From Pedobacter psychroterrae (GTDB lineage Bacteria > Bacteroidota > Bacteroidia > Sphingobacteriales > Sphingobacteriaceae): a stretch of 64,000 nucleotides of DNA. Below, one piece after another: positions 50,544 through 58,689 of this stretch. Positions within the stretch are counted from its first letter, which is position 1. Each line of letters starts with the position of its first letter. A model generated the notes under the pieces. It saw only the letters and a program-made list of their open reading frames with translations, did not search any database and had not been told where the DNA came from. A program made the translations under genes and the position numbers. Where the stretch lies: NCBI RefSeq assembly GCF_004331695.1, contig NZ_SJSL01000002.1:930001-994000 (forward strand). Reading direction: 5' to 3'.

Positions 50544-51980
50544 ATGAGAATATTGTTAACAGGCGCTACAGGTTACATCGCTCAGCGATTGCTGCCTGTT
50601 TTACTTGAAAATGGGCACCAAGTGATTTGTTGCGTTCGGGATAAAAGCCGATTTGATAAAAGTAAATATGCCGGGTTTGATTTAGAAGTTGTTGAGGTGG
50701 ATTTCCTGAACAAGGACAGTCTTGACCATGTACCTACAGCTATTGATGTAGCCTATTACCTCATGCATTCCATGTCAGCAACAAAGGGTGATTTTTCTGA
50801 AGCTGAGCTGTCGACAGCAAATAATTTTAAAAGCATCATAGAACGCAGCTCTACAAAACAAGTTATCTTTTTAAGTGGAATTGTGAATAGTGCACATTTG
50901 TCGAAACATTTAAATTCACGCCTGAGTGTTGAGGAGGCCTTGCAATCGCATAAGTATGCCTTAACTACTTTACGGGCGGGGATTATTGTAGGTTCGGGAA
51001 GTGCCAGTTTTGAAATTATCAGAGACCTTGTAGAGAAACTCCCTGTAATGATTGCACCTAAGTGGATCAATACACGTTGTCAGCCTATAGGTATTCGCGA
51101 TGTACTTCATTTTCTTGAAGGTGTGCTGATGCAGGATTATGCTTTCAACAAAGCATATGATATCGGCGGGCCCGAGGTGATCACTTACAAGGCGATGCTC
51201 TTGCGTTTCGCTAAAGTGAGGGGATTGAAGCGATGGATTTTTTCCATACCCGTAATGACACCAAAGCTTTCTTCCTATTGGCTATATTTTGTGACCTCAG
51301 TTTCTTACCCTTTGGCTGGCAGTCTGGTGGAGAGTATGAAGGTTGATGTGGTGGCAAAGCCAAACGATCTGCAAGAAAGATTAAACATTAAGCCCGTTAC
51401 CTATGAGCAGTCGATCGAATTAGCTTTTGATAAAATAGAACAAAACCAAGTCATCTCAAGCTGGAAGGATGCGATGAATGGATATGTTTATCCTGATCGG
51501 TTTAAAAAACTCATTGAAGTTCCTCAGGAAGGCTGCTTTAAAGATGTGCGATCAATGAAGGTAGATGATCCGGAACACGTATTGAACAATGTTTGGGCCA
51601 TAGGTGGCGAAAAGGGCTGGTATTATGCAAATTGGCTTTGGGGTATTCGGGGCTTCCTGGATAAGTTATTTGGCGGAGTAGGATTGCAAAGGGGGAGAAC
51701 AAATTCCAATACACTATCGACGGGAAGTGTAATTGATTTCTGGAGAGTAATTCTTGCGGATAAAAAGGATAGGCGGTTATTGTTGTATGCAGAGATGAAG
51801 TTGCCTGGTGAAGCTTGGCTTGAATTTAAAATAGATAAGGAAAATAGGTTTATACAAACGGCTACTTTTCGACCTTTAGGTCTCAAAGGTAGGTTATATT
51901 GGTATGCAGTTTTGCCTTTTCATGCTTTTATTTTTAAAGGAATGATGAAGAATATTGTTGGTTATCATGTCTCTTCATAG
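50544..51980 (+). CDS. NAD(P)-binding epimerase with C-terminal DUF2867
   Basis: This 478-residue protein starts MRILLTGATGYIAQRLLPVL at ATG 50544; ATG 50514 would add 10 residues. The N-terminal Rossmann domain (about 1-300) resembles extended SDR epimerases. The C-terminal part (about 325-475) is DUF2867, with AIGGEKGWYYANWLWGIRGF, RVILADKKDRRLLLYAEMKL and the closing GLKGRLYWYAVLPFHAFIF. The family is common in light-responsive clusters with folE and photolyase genes; its reaction is unknown. Confidence 0.88.
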   Translation: MRILLTGATGYIAQRLLPVLLENGHQVICCVRDKSRFDKSKYAGFDLEVVEVDFLNKDSLDHVPTAIDVAYYLMHSMSATKGDFSEAELSTANNFKSIIERSSTKQVIFLSGIVNSAHLSKHLNSRLSVEEALQSHKYALTTLRAGIIVGSGSASFEIIRDLVEKLPVMIAPKWINTRCQPIGIRDVLHFLEGVLMQDYAFNKAYDIGGPEVITYKAMLLRFAKVRGLKRWIFSIPVMTPKLSSYWLYFVTSVSYPLAGSLVESMKVDVVAKPNDLQERLNIKPVTYEQSIELAFDKIEQNQVISSWKDAMNGYVYPDRFKKLIEVPQEGCFKDVRSMKVDDPEHVLNNVWAIGGEKGWYYANWLWGIRGFLDKLFGGVGLQRGRTNSNTLSTGSVIDFWRVILADKKDRRLLLYAEMKLPGEAWLEFKIDKENRFIQTATFRPLGLKGRLYWYAVLPFHAFIFKGMMKNIVGYHVSS

Positions 51981-52058
51981 GCTATTTATAGGATCAGGTA
52001 GCCTTGTTATTTATAAGCGTTTTATGTAAATTTGATATAGTTTTAAGGTCAACATTTA

Positions 52059-52181
52059 ATGGGCAAAAAAAATCAAACATTTGATCAAGCTGAATTGGAA
52101 CTTTTAAAAGAAGGGCTAAAACGCAGCTATAAAGAATGCTTTGAAATGGCTACTCGTTTGTATAAATACAACAGACCATGA
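52059..52181 (+). CDS. 40-residue helical protein upstream of a nucleotidyltransferase remnant
   Basis: The frame reads MGKKNQTFDQAELELLKEGL and ends YKYNRP, an amphipathic helical protein whose stop overlaps the start of the next reading frame (ATGA). The coupling with a nucleotidyltransferase-like gene recalls two-gene toxin-antitoxin-like or defence units, but this small protein was not recognised. Confidence 0.4.
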   Translation: MGKKNQTFDQAELELLKEGLKRSYKECFEMATRLYKYNRP

Positions 52182-52336
52182 GTAAGGCTTCTATATCCCA
52201 TAAACCATTTATCAGCAAATAATTTGTGGATGTCTTTGATGAAGATATATTAAATTTTTGGAGAGCTCTTCAGGAATATAAGGTTAAGTATATCATGGTT
52301 GGTGGTTATGCTGGCAATTTACGTGGTTACTACTGA
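52178..52336 (+). pseudogene. Nucleotidyltransferase N-terminal remnant
   Basis: From ATG 52178 one frame reads 14 codons, an in-frame TAA, and then DEDILNFWRALQEYKVKYIM followed by VGGYAGNLRGYY. That is the N-terminal nucleotidyltransferase motif (KYxxVGGYAxxxHG) of AbiEii/MNT-like proteins. It stops just before the acidic catalytic residues, so it is inactive. The cut point near 52333 also falls in the 3' end of the next gene. Confidence 0.7.
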
Positions 52337-52520
52337 TCGAATAACCGATTAGCATCCAGATCAGCCATGCGGCGATGACGGCAAAAAGCAGTGAGCCGGA
52401 AACCAGGCCGGACAAATCATATCCGCCACTTTTGCCACCGTCATGTAGAATCAAGCTTAGAAAGGAGAATGGAACGATCAAAAATGAGAGTTTCAAAATG
52501 AACTTGCTCGTGCTGGTCAT
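52293..52520 (-). CDS. Small two-helix membrane protein, C-terminus probably replaced
   Basis: This 75-residue frame starts MTSTSKFILKLSFLIVPFSF and has two hydrophobic segments (about 8-24 and 38-62). The last 14 or so residues (HVNCQHNHQP region) are encoded on the back of the nucleotidyltransferase remnant, so the natural C-terminus seems lost at the same junction. The family was not recognised. It may be real or a relic. Confidence 0.45.
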   Translation of the reverse strand: MTSTSKFILKLSFLIVPFSFLSLILHDGGKSGGYDLSGLVSGSLLFAVIAAWLIWMLIGYSISSNHVNCQHNHQP

Positions 52521-52569
52521 CGCTTTATGATTATTTTAAATGGTGTTGCTGTTCGTGACGATAAACTGA

Positions 52570-53127
52570 TTATTTATATATGGTTCTGATGACCGAATCG
52601 AGATCTGAAGCGCTCTGTACAATCATTTTTGCCGCATCATGTAAGTCTGCGGCATTCGTTGAATCTTGTATAATTCTTCCAAGCCCCAGAATGTTCGCTA
52701 CATGTATTCTTATTGTATGGGAATTGTCTACTTTTGCCTGTTGGAGTTCGTCACTGATTTTTAGCAGTTCGGTAATATCATGTCCAATACAAAATATCCC
52801 TAAAGGGGTTCCCTGCTCATCGAACATGGCTTTGTATTCCCACTTGGTAACAATATATCCGCCGTGCCCATCATTTTTCCTTAATGTTGCAGGAAATACG
52901 GATTCCGGATACATGAATGCCATCTGTGAAACGATTTTACAGGTGTTTTGGTCATCAGGGTGAATGGTTACTGCATAATGCTTGCCTACAAGATTACCAT
53001 GAATGGGCTGGAAAATGTCTCCGTATCGCTTATTCAGATAGCTATAGTTCGAATGCATATCTACAGCGATCAGATAGTAGGTTCCTGATTCCCCGAGCAG
53101 GGTTTTTATTTCATCGAATTGTTTCAT
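52570..53127 (-). CDS. PAS-domain protein with a HisKA-like helix but no ATPase domain
   Basis: This 185-residue protein (ATG 53127, MKQFDEIKTLLGE) has a PAS domain at about residues 15-120, including GHDITELLKISDEL at its exit. A DHp-like helix follows: DNSHTIRIHVANILGLGRII (about 133-152), which mirrors the SHEIRRPVANILGL motif of Bacteroidota histidine kinases. The protein ends without a catalytic ATPase domain. It may be an accessory sensor or phosphotransfer partner. An upstream ATG at 53160 adds 11 residues. Confidence 0.8.
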   Translation of the reverse strand: MKQFDEIKTLLGESGTYYLIAVDMHSNYSYLNKRYGDIFQPIHGNLVGKHYAVTIHPDDQNTCKIVSQMAFMYPESVFPATLRKNDGHGGYIVTKWEYKAMFDEQGTPLGIFCIGHDITELLKISDELQQAKVDNSHTIRIHVANILGLGRIIQDSTNAADLHDAAKMIVQSASDLDSVIRTIYK

Positions 53128-53444
53128 AATTTCACAGACGAGGTCTTTTATTCTATGCATGAATTGTGCCAGTGATGCGATATGATGATGATTTCCGTCT
53201 GCCGGGAGGTTGTCACTGTACTCACTCTCGCTAAATTAGATGATAAAAAAGCAAACATCGAAAATTCTCTTTTTAAGATCAGGAATTCCGGTTCGAGTTG
53301 ATGACCGTCGTCACTAAAACTGTCCGGGTAACATAGTGCATTTATTTGCCGATATGAGCAATTTTTTAGCAATTGTATTCTTTGTGTTAGATAAAACAAT
53401 CCATTTTAACATATTTGTTTAATACATCAAACCAATCCTTAGCT

Positions 53445-54842
53445 ATGTTTAATTCTACAGTTTATGTTCAGAGAAGGGCAGTGCTCCGTAAAAAGTTCCA
53501 TACGGGTATTTTATTGTTTATGGGCAATGGTGAAAGTCCGATGAATTATGCCCATAATCCTTATCATTTCCGGCAGGATAGCAGCTTTCTCTATTATTTT
53601 GGTGTCAATGATCCCGATCTGATCGCAATTGTCGATCTTGATGAAGATCGTGATATGGTGTTTGGTGCGGAAATGTCCATTGACGACCTGGTATGGATGG
53701 GCCGGCAGGAATCGCTGCAAGGTAAATGTGCAAAGGCGGGAATAACGCAGCTTGCTCTTCCGGAAAAACTTGTGGGATATCTGAGGCAAGCAAAACTGAA
53801 AGGGAGGGAAATTCATTTTCTTCCACCTTACCGCGCAGAAAACAAAATTACACTTTCGCGATTGCTCGACCTGAATGTACACCAGGTTGCGGATTTTTTC
53901 TCTACGGATTTAGTTAGGGCCGTGGCAGCACAGCGGTCGGTTAAAGCTGTCGAAGAAATAGCCGAGCTAGACAAAGCAGCATCTATTTCTGCCGATATTC
54001 AACTGATGGTGATGCAAAGCACTAAACCTGGGATGTACGAGCGTGAAATTGCCGCAGAAATTCATGCGGCGGCCCTGCGATCTGGTGGAAACCTGGCCTA
54101 TCCCGTAATCCTAACTGTAAACGGAGAAATCCTGCACAACTATTATCGCGGAAATATCCTTGAGGAAGGTAAGCTTGTCCTGAATGATTCTGGAGTGGAA
54201 ACCGCCATGGGTTATGCGGGCGACCTAACCAGGACTTTTCCTGTATCCAAGACATTTACTGCTGATCAAAAGGAGGTTTATGATATTGTCCTCAATGCTT
54301 ATCGCCATGCATCAAGCATGCTTACTCCCGGTGTGCGCTACCTGGACATTCACCTGGAATCCTGTAAGCAGCTAGTGCTCGGACTCAAAGATATGGGGTT
54401 AATGAAAGGAGATGCAGAGGATGCCGTTGCTGCGGGTGCCCATACTCTGTTTTTTCAATGCGGCACAGGACATATGATGGGACTGGATGTGCATGACATG
54501 GAAGATCTTGGTGAACAATATGTAGGCTATACCGACACTTTAAAAAAGAATACCACCAAGTTTGGACTAAAATCCCTGCGTATGGGAAAAGCACTTGAGG
54601 CCGGTTATGTGATGACCGTCGAACCTGGAATATATTTTAATAAAGAATTATTGGACCGTTACCATTTAGCAGGCAGTTTTTCCGAATTTATCAATTATGA
54701 AGCAGTAGAAAAGTTTCGCGATTTCGGAGGCATACGAATAGAAGATGACTTCCTGGTTTTAGAAACCGGTGCGAGAATGCTAGGTAAACACCTGGCCATC
54801 ACCACAGCAGAAATAGAACAAATCAGGGCAGATTCCTATTAA
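53445..54842 (+). CDS. pepP: Xaa-Pro aminopeptidase (aminopeptidase P)
   Basis: This 465-residue cytoplasmic metallopeptidase has an N-terminal creatinase-like domain and a C-terminal pita-bread domain (about 170-465). Its metal ligands appear in VLNDSGVETAMGYAGDLTRTF (Asp, Asp), GTGHMMGLDVHD (His), VMTVEPGIYF (Glu) and GIRIEDDFLV (Glu). It removes N-terminal residues before proline. ATG 53445 is preferred over the TTG at 53415. It is followed after 105 bp by a DUF885 gene, and the two probably serve peptide catabolism together with the permease. Confidence 0.93.
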   Translation: MFNSTVYVQRRAVLRKKFHTGILLFMGNGESPMNYAHNPYHFRQDSSFLYYFGVNDPDLIAIVDLDEDRDMVFGAEMSIDDLVWMGRQESLQGKCAKAGITQLALPEKLVGYLRQAKLKGREIHFLPPYRAENKITLSRLLDLNVHQVADFFSTDLVRAVAAQRSVKAVEEIAELDKAASISADIQLMVMQSTKPGMYEREIAAEIHAAALRSGGNLAYPVILTVNGEILHNYYRGNILEEGKLVLNDSGVETAMGYAGDLTRTFPVSKTFTADQKEVYDIVLNAYRHASSMLTPGVRYLDIHLESCKQLVLGLKDMGLMKGDAEDAVAAGAHTLFFQCGTGHMMGLDVHDMEDLGEQYVGYTDTLKKNTTKFGLKSLRMGKALEAGYVMTVEPGIYFNKELLDRYHLAGSFSEFINYEAVEKFRDFGGIRIEDDFLVLETGARMLGKHLAITTAEIEQIRADSY

Positions 54843-54947
54843 CGAAGTTCAGCGCACCATATTAGGTGCAATTCCGGGTTAAATTGGTTAATATCAGATC
54901 ATAATTAAGTTTCGTCTTGCTTTAACTTTGAAAGCAAGGATATACTT

Positions 54948-56738
54948 ATGAAAAGATATTTTTACCATTTACTACTCATGTGTTCATTACCAGTCGGCAG
55001 TATTGCGCAGCAAAAGATCAATCCACTGCTATACGAGCAGACCAGCGAAATGGGGACCACCATCGTTTGTTACCAGCAAGACCTGAAAGCGGTAAGGGAT
55101 TTTTATTCGCCCTACCACAACAGGGGCTTCTATCCTGAAATCCGCTACGTCTACCATTCTCCCGAACAACGAAGCCGTCTGATCGAACTGAATACCAACT
55201 GCCTGAAAAAAATGCAGCAAATGGACTTCAACAGCTTTAGTGTATACGGTAAAGTGGATTATCTCCTGTTAAGTAAGGAGATCCAAGCCGATCTGGTACG
55301 TCTGGAGCAGGAGCAAAAGGAAGATGCTTCCATTGCCATCTACCTTCCTTTTGCGGCGGACATTTATGCGATGGAGAAGGAGCGGAGAAGGGGAAATACC
55401 ATCGATGCGCCAGTCATGGCTGCGAGGATCAATGTCACCTTGAAAAAGGTGAGGACGACTTTAGCCACGCTGAAAAAGAACGCAAAGCCCACAAAAGAAC
55501 AAACGGGGGTCCTGCTTGCCGCAATAGAAGGACTCAAAAGTAGGTTGAGCGGGTTCTTTAATTTTTATCAGGGTTATGATCCTGCTTTCAGCTGGTGGAT
55601 TCCGAAACCTTATGAAGCCTTGGATAAAGCCCTTGATGAATTCGCCTTGTCGCTGAGCATGAAACCTGAAAATGAAACTGTTGTGAAAACTGATGCTGCA
55701 AAAGATACAGACTACGGCATCAAAGGAACGCCAATTGGCCAGCAGGCCCTTCTGGCACAGCTTAAGGCAGAATTCATCCCTTATGCACCTGAAGATCTGG
55801 TCAAAATCGCGGAAAAGGAGTTTGCGTTCTGCGACAGTGAGCTGCTGAAAGCCTCCTCAGAGATGGGTTTTGGAAATGACTGGAAAAAGGCGCAGGAAAA
55901 AGTGAAGCAAAGTTATGTCGCTCCGGGTAAACAGCCGGAACTGATTGTCAGACTGCAGAATGATGCGCTCGACTTTATCCGGAAAAACGACCTGATCCAG
56001 ATCCCTGCATTGGCAGAGGAAACCTGGGGGATGGTCATGATGTCCGCCGAACGGCAACTGGTGAACCCTTTCTTTACAGGTGGTCGTGAAATCAGTATTT
56101 CCTATCCTACATCGACAATGAAAGAGGAAGATAAGCTGATGAGCATGCGGGGCAATAACCCTTACTTTTCACGTGGCACGGTGCAGCATGAATTGCTTCC
56201 CGGGCATCACCTGCAATATTATATGAACAGCCGCTACAAAAATTACCGTGAGCTTTTCACCACACCTTTTGGTGTGGAAGGCTGGACTTTATACTGGGAG
56301 TTGCTCCTGTATGACAAAGGCTTCGCGAAAACACCTGAAGAACGGATCGGAATGTTGTTCTGGCGTATGCACCGTTGTGCTAGGATCATCTTTTCCCTGA
56401 ACTACCACCTGGGGAAATGGTCGCCCGGACAATGTGTTGATTTTCTGGTCGACCGTGTAGGCCATGAGCCTGCAAATGCGGAAGGAGAGGTGCGCAGATC
56501 TTTTGAAGGTGGTTATAGTCCTTTGTATCAGATCGCCTATATGATCGGTGGACTGCAGTTGATGGCGATGAAAAACGAGCTGGTGGATCAGGGGAAAATG
56601 AGCTACAATGAGTTCCATGAAAGGGTGATGAAAGAAAACCTGATCCCGATGGAGCTCGTCCGTGCTACGCTCACCGAACAACAATTGCCGCGAGATTTTA
56701 AGACCCAATGGAAATTTTATGATTTTAACAAAAAGTAA
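54948..56738 (+). CDS. DUF885-family secreted putative metallopeptidase
   Basis: This 596-residue exported protein has a signal peptide (about 1-20, ending SIAQQ) and the DUF885 signature QHELLPGHHLQYYMN (about residues 410-424), an HExxxGHH zinc-like site. WTLYWELLLYDKG and WRMHRCARIIFSLNYHLGKW follow. DUF885 proteins are helical zinc-peptidase-like enzymes. The APC permease gene follows by 3 bp, which supports a role in releasing amino acids or small peptides that the permease then imports. Confidence 0.9.
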   Translation: MKRYFYHLLLMCSLPVGSIAQQKINPLLYEQTSEMGTTIVCYQQDLKAVRDFYSPYHNRGFYPEIRYVYHSPEQRSRLIELNTNCLKKMQQMDFNSFSVYGKVDYLLLSKEIQADLVRLEQEQKEDASIAIYLPFAADIYAMEKERRRGNTIDAPVMAARINVTLKKVRTTLATLKKNAKPTKEQTGVLLAAIEGLKSRLSGFFNFYQGYDPAFSWWIPKPYEALDKALDEFALSLSMKPENETVVKTDAAKDTDYGIKGTPIGQQALLAQLKAEFIPYAPEDLVKIAEKEFAFCDSELLKASSEMGFGNDWKKAQEKVKQSYVAPGKQPELIVRLQNDALDFIRKNDLIQIPALAEETWGMVMMSAERQLVNPFFTGGREISISYPTSTMKEEDKLMSMRGNNPYFSRGTVQHELLPGHHLQYYMNSRYKNYRELFTTPFGVEGWTLYWELLLYDKGFAKTPEERIGMLFWRMHRCARIIFSLNYHLGKWSPGQCVDFLVDRVGHEPANAEGEVRRSFEGGYSPLYQIAYMIGGLQLMAMKNELVDQGKMSYNEFHERVMKENLIPMELVRATLTEQQLPRDFKTQWKFYDFNKK

Positions 56739-56741
56739 TTT

Positions 56742-58181
56742 ATGAAATCAGAGCCTACGGAATTTAAGCCTTCATTACGACTAATTGACGCAACTATGCT
56801 GGTGGCAGGGAGTATGATCGGGTCGGGGATATTTATTGTGAGTGCGGATATAACCAGTTATGTGGGAAGTGCTGGCTGGCTGATCATGGTGTGGTTGATT
56901 ACCGGATTTATGACACTCACTGCTGCGCTGAGCTATGGAGAGCTGAGTTCGATGTTTCCTAAAGCTGGCGGGCAGTACGTATACCTGAAAGAAGCCTACA
57001 ATCCGCTGGTCAGCTTTTTGTATGGATGGAGTTTTTTTACCGTAATCCAGACTGCGACCATTGCTGCAGTAGGTGTTGCCTTTGCCAAATTTACCGCTTA
57101 CCTGATACCGCAGTTCAGTGAAGACTTAGTGGCGATCGACCTGGGTTTTTTCAAGATCTCCCCTGCGCAGCTGCTTGCGATCCTGGTCATCGTACTCCTT
57201 ACTTATATCAACAGCAGGGGAGTAAAAAGCGGTAAGGCCATTCAAACTGTTTTTACGCTAGCAAAATTGCTCAGTCTGTTCGGCCTGATTGTCTTTGGTC
57301 TGATTTACCTGGATAAGGATATCTGGAATAGCAACTGGACAAATGCATGGGACCTGAAACCCATTACTGGGCCGTCGGGTTCAGATTCCTTTCATTATAC
57401 GTTCATAGCTGCATTGGGCGCCATCGCAGCGGCAATGGTAGGTTCCATCTTTAGCAGTGATTCCTGGCACAACGTGACCTTTGTAGCCGGTGAAATCAAG
57501 AACCCGAAGCGTAATGTGGGGCTGAGCCTTGCGCTGGGAACAATCATCGTCACCATACTCTATATCCTTACCAACATCATGTATACCAGCGTGCTCTCCC
57601 TGCAGGATATCGCCCATGCGGAAAAGCAGCGTGTAGCGGTAACAGCCTCCCATGTCATTTTTGGCCCCTCAGGTACCATAGTCATCGCCCTCATGATTAT
57701 GGTTTCTACTTTTGGTTGCAACAATGGCCTGATCATGGCCGGAGCCAGAGTTTATTACTCTATGGCCAGAGATGGACTGTTTTTCAGTAAGGTCAGTACG
57801 CTAAATAAACATGCCGTACCAGGATTCGGATTGTGGATCCAATGCATTTTCGCCTCCCTGTGGTGCTTAAGTGGGAAGTATGGAGATCTGCTCGATATGA
57901 TCTCTTTTGTCGTGGTCATGTTTTATATACTCACCATTGCGGGGATTTTTATCCTGCGGAAATCCCGGCCCGATGTAGACCGTCCCTATAAAGCGTTCGG
58001 CTATCCGGTACTGCCGATCCTTTACATCATTATGGGACTGGCATTTTGTATCCTGCTAATTATTTATAAACCTAAGTTTACCTGGCCGGGACTATTGATC
58101 ACACTGGCGGGAATTCCAGTGTATTACCTGATTACCAAAACGAAAAAGAAGGAAGATTTAACAAACAACAGAAGTACGTAA
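56742..58181 (+). CDS. APC-superfamily amino acid permease
   Basis: This 479-residue membrane protein has 12 hydrophobic segments and the APC start LRLIDATMLVAGSMIGSGIF (residues 12-31), FPKAGGQYVYLKEAY, and a C-terminal short loop. It resembles LAT-type amino acid transporters of Bacteroidota. The substrate is not determined. It is translationally close (3 bp) to the DUF885 gene. Confidence 0.92.
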   Translation: MKSEPTEFKPSLRLIDATMLVAGSMIGSGIFIVSADITSYVGSAGWLIMVWLITGFMTLTAALSYGELSSMFPKAGGQYVYLKEAYNPLVSFLYGWSFFTVIQTATIAAVGVAFAKFTAYLIPQFSEDLVAIDLGFFKISPAQLLAILVIVLLTYINSRGVKSGKAIQTVFTLAKLLSLFGLIVFGLIYLDKDIWNSNWTNAWDLKPITGPSGSDSFHYTFIAALGAIAAAMVGSIFSSDSWHNVTFVAGEIKNPKRNVGLSLALGTIIVTILYILTNIMYTSVLSLQDIAHAEKQRVAVTASHVIFGPSGTIVIALMIMVSTFGCNNGLIMAGARVYYSMARDGLFFSKVSTLNKHAVPGFGLWIQCIFASLWCLSGKYGDLLDMISFVVVMFYILTIAGIFILRKSRPDVDRPYKAFGYPVLPILYIIMGLAFCILLIIYKPKFTWPGLLITLAGIPVYYLITKTKKKEDLTNNRST

Positions 58182-58274
58182 ACATCATCACAGGCAGGAC
58201 AAGGTGATATGGCAGTATTTTCGCAAAAGTTAAGGAATAGTTGAGTAAGAAATTTAATGTAGCTTTGTCTTTTT

Positions 58275-58682
58275 ATGAAAAATAAGGGGATTAAGGTTTT
58301 TATTGGTGTACTAACCTTTGGGTTGATAATCTGGATGTTGAAGGGCACCTTTTTTCAGCCATCGGCGGATGACCTGAAGGCAGGAATTACAGAGGTTGGC
58401 AAATACAGAAATGAAAACAATACCGGCCCTGTGCAATATGTTTTTATTGCCACTGTCAAAGATTCTATATGGAAGGACCTGGAAACCTATGGCAATTATA
58501 AGCCTCATCATAAAGGAGGTACTACTAAGATTTACTTTTTTATGGAAGGATCGGCCAGGCCGGTAAAGCTATTCCCTGGAAAAGTAAATTTCAACCCGTC
58601 ATACAACACCGCTTGCATTGCGCTTTATGAAAAAAGCGCAGTGGGCAACGTAAGTCTGACAAGATATCCTTTTAAAAACTAA
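58275..58682 (+). CDS. Hypothetical membrane-anchored protein
   Basis: This 135-residue protein has one N-terminal hydrophobic segment (about residues 6-24, VFIGVLTFGLIIWML) and a soluble extracytoplasmic domain of about 105 residues with beta character. The family was not recognised. It lies 93 bp after the permease gene and ends convergently 8 bp from the GH31 gene. Confidence 0.65.
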   Translation: MKNKGIKVFIGVLTFGLIIWMLKGTFFQPSADDLKAGITEVGKYRNENNTGPVQYVFIATVKDSIWKDLETYGNYKPHHKGGTTKIYFFMEGSARPVKLFPGKVNFNPSYNTACIALYEKSAVGNVSLTRYPFKN

Positions 58683-58689
58683 AGTATTG

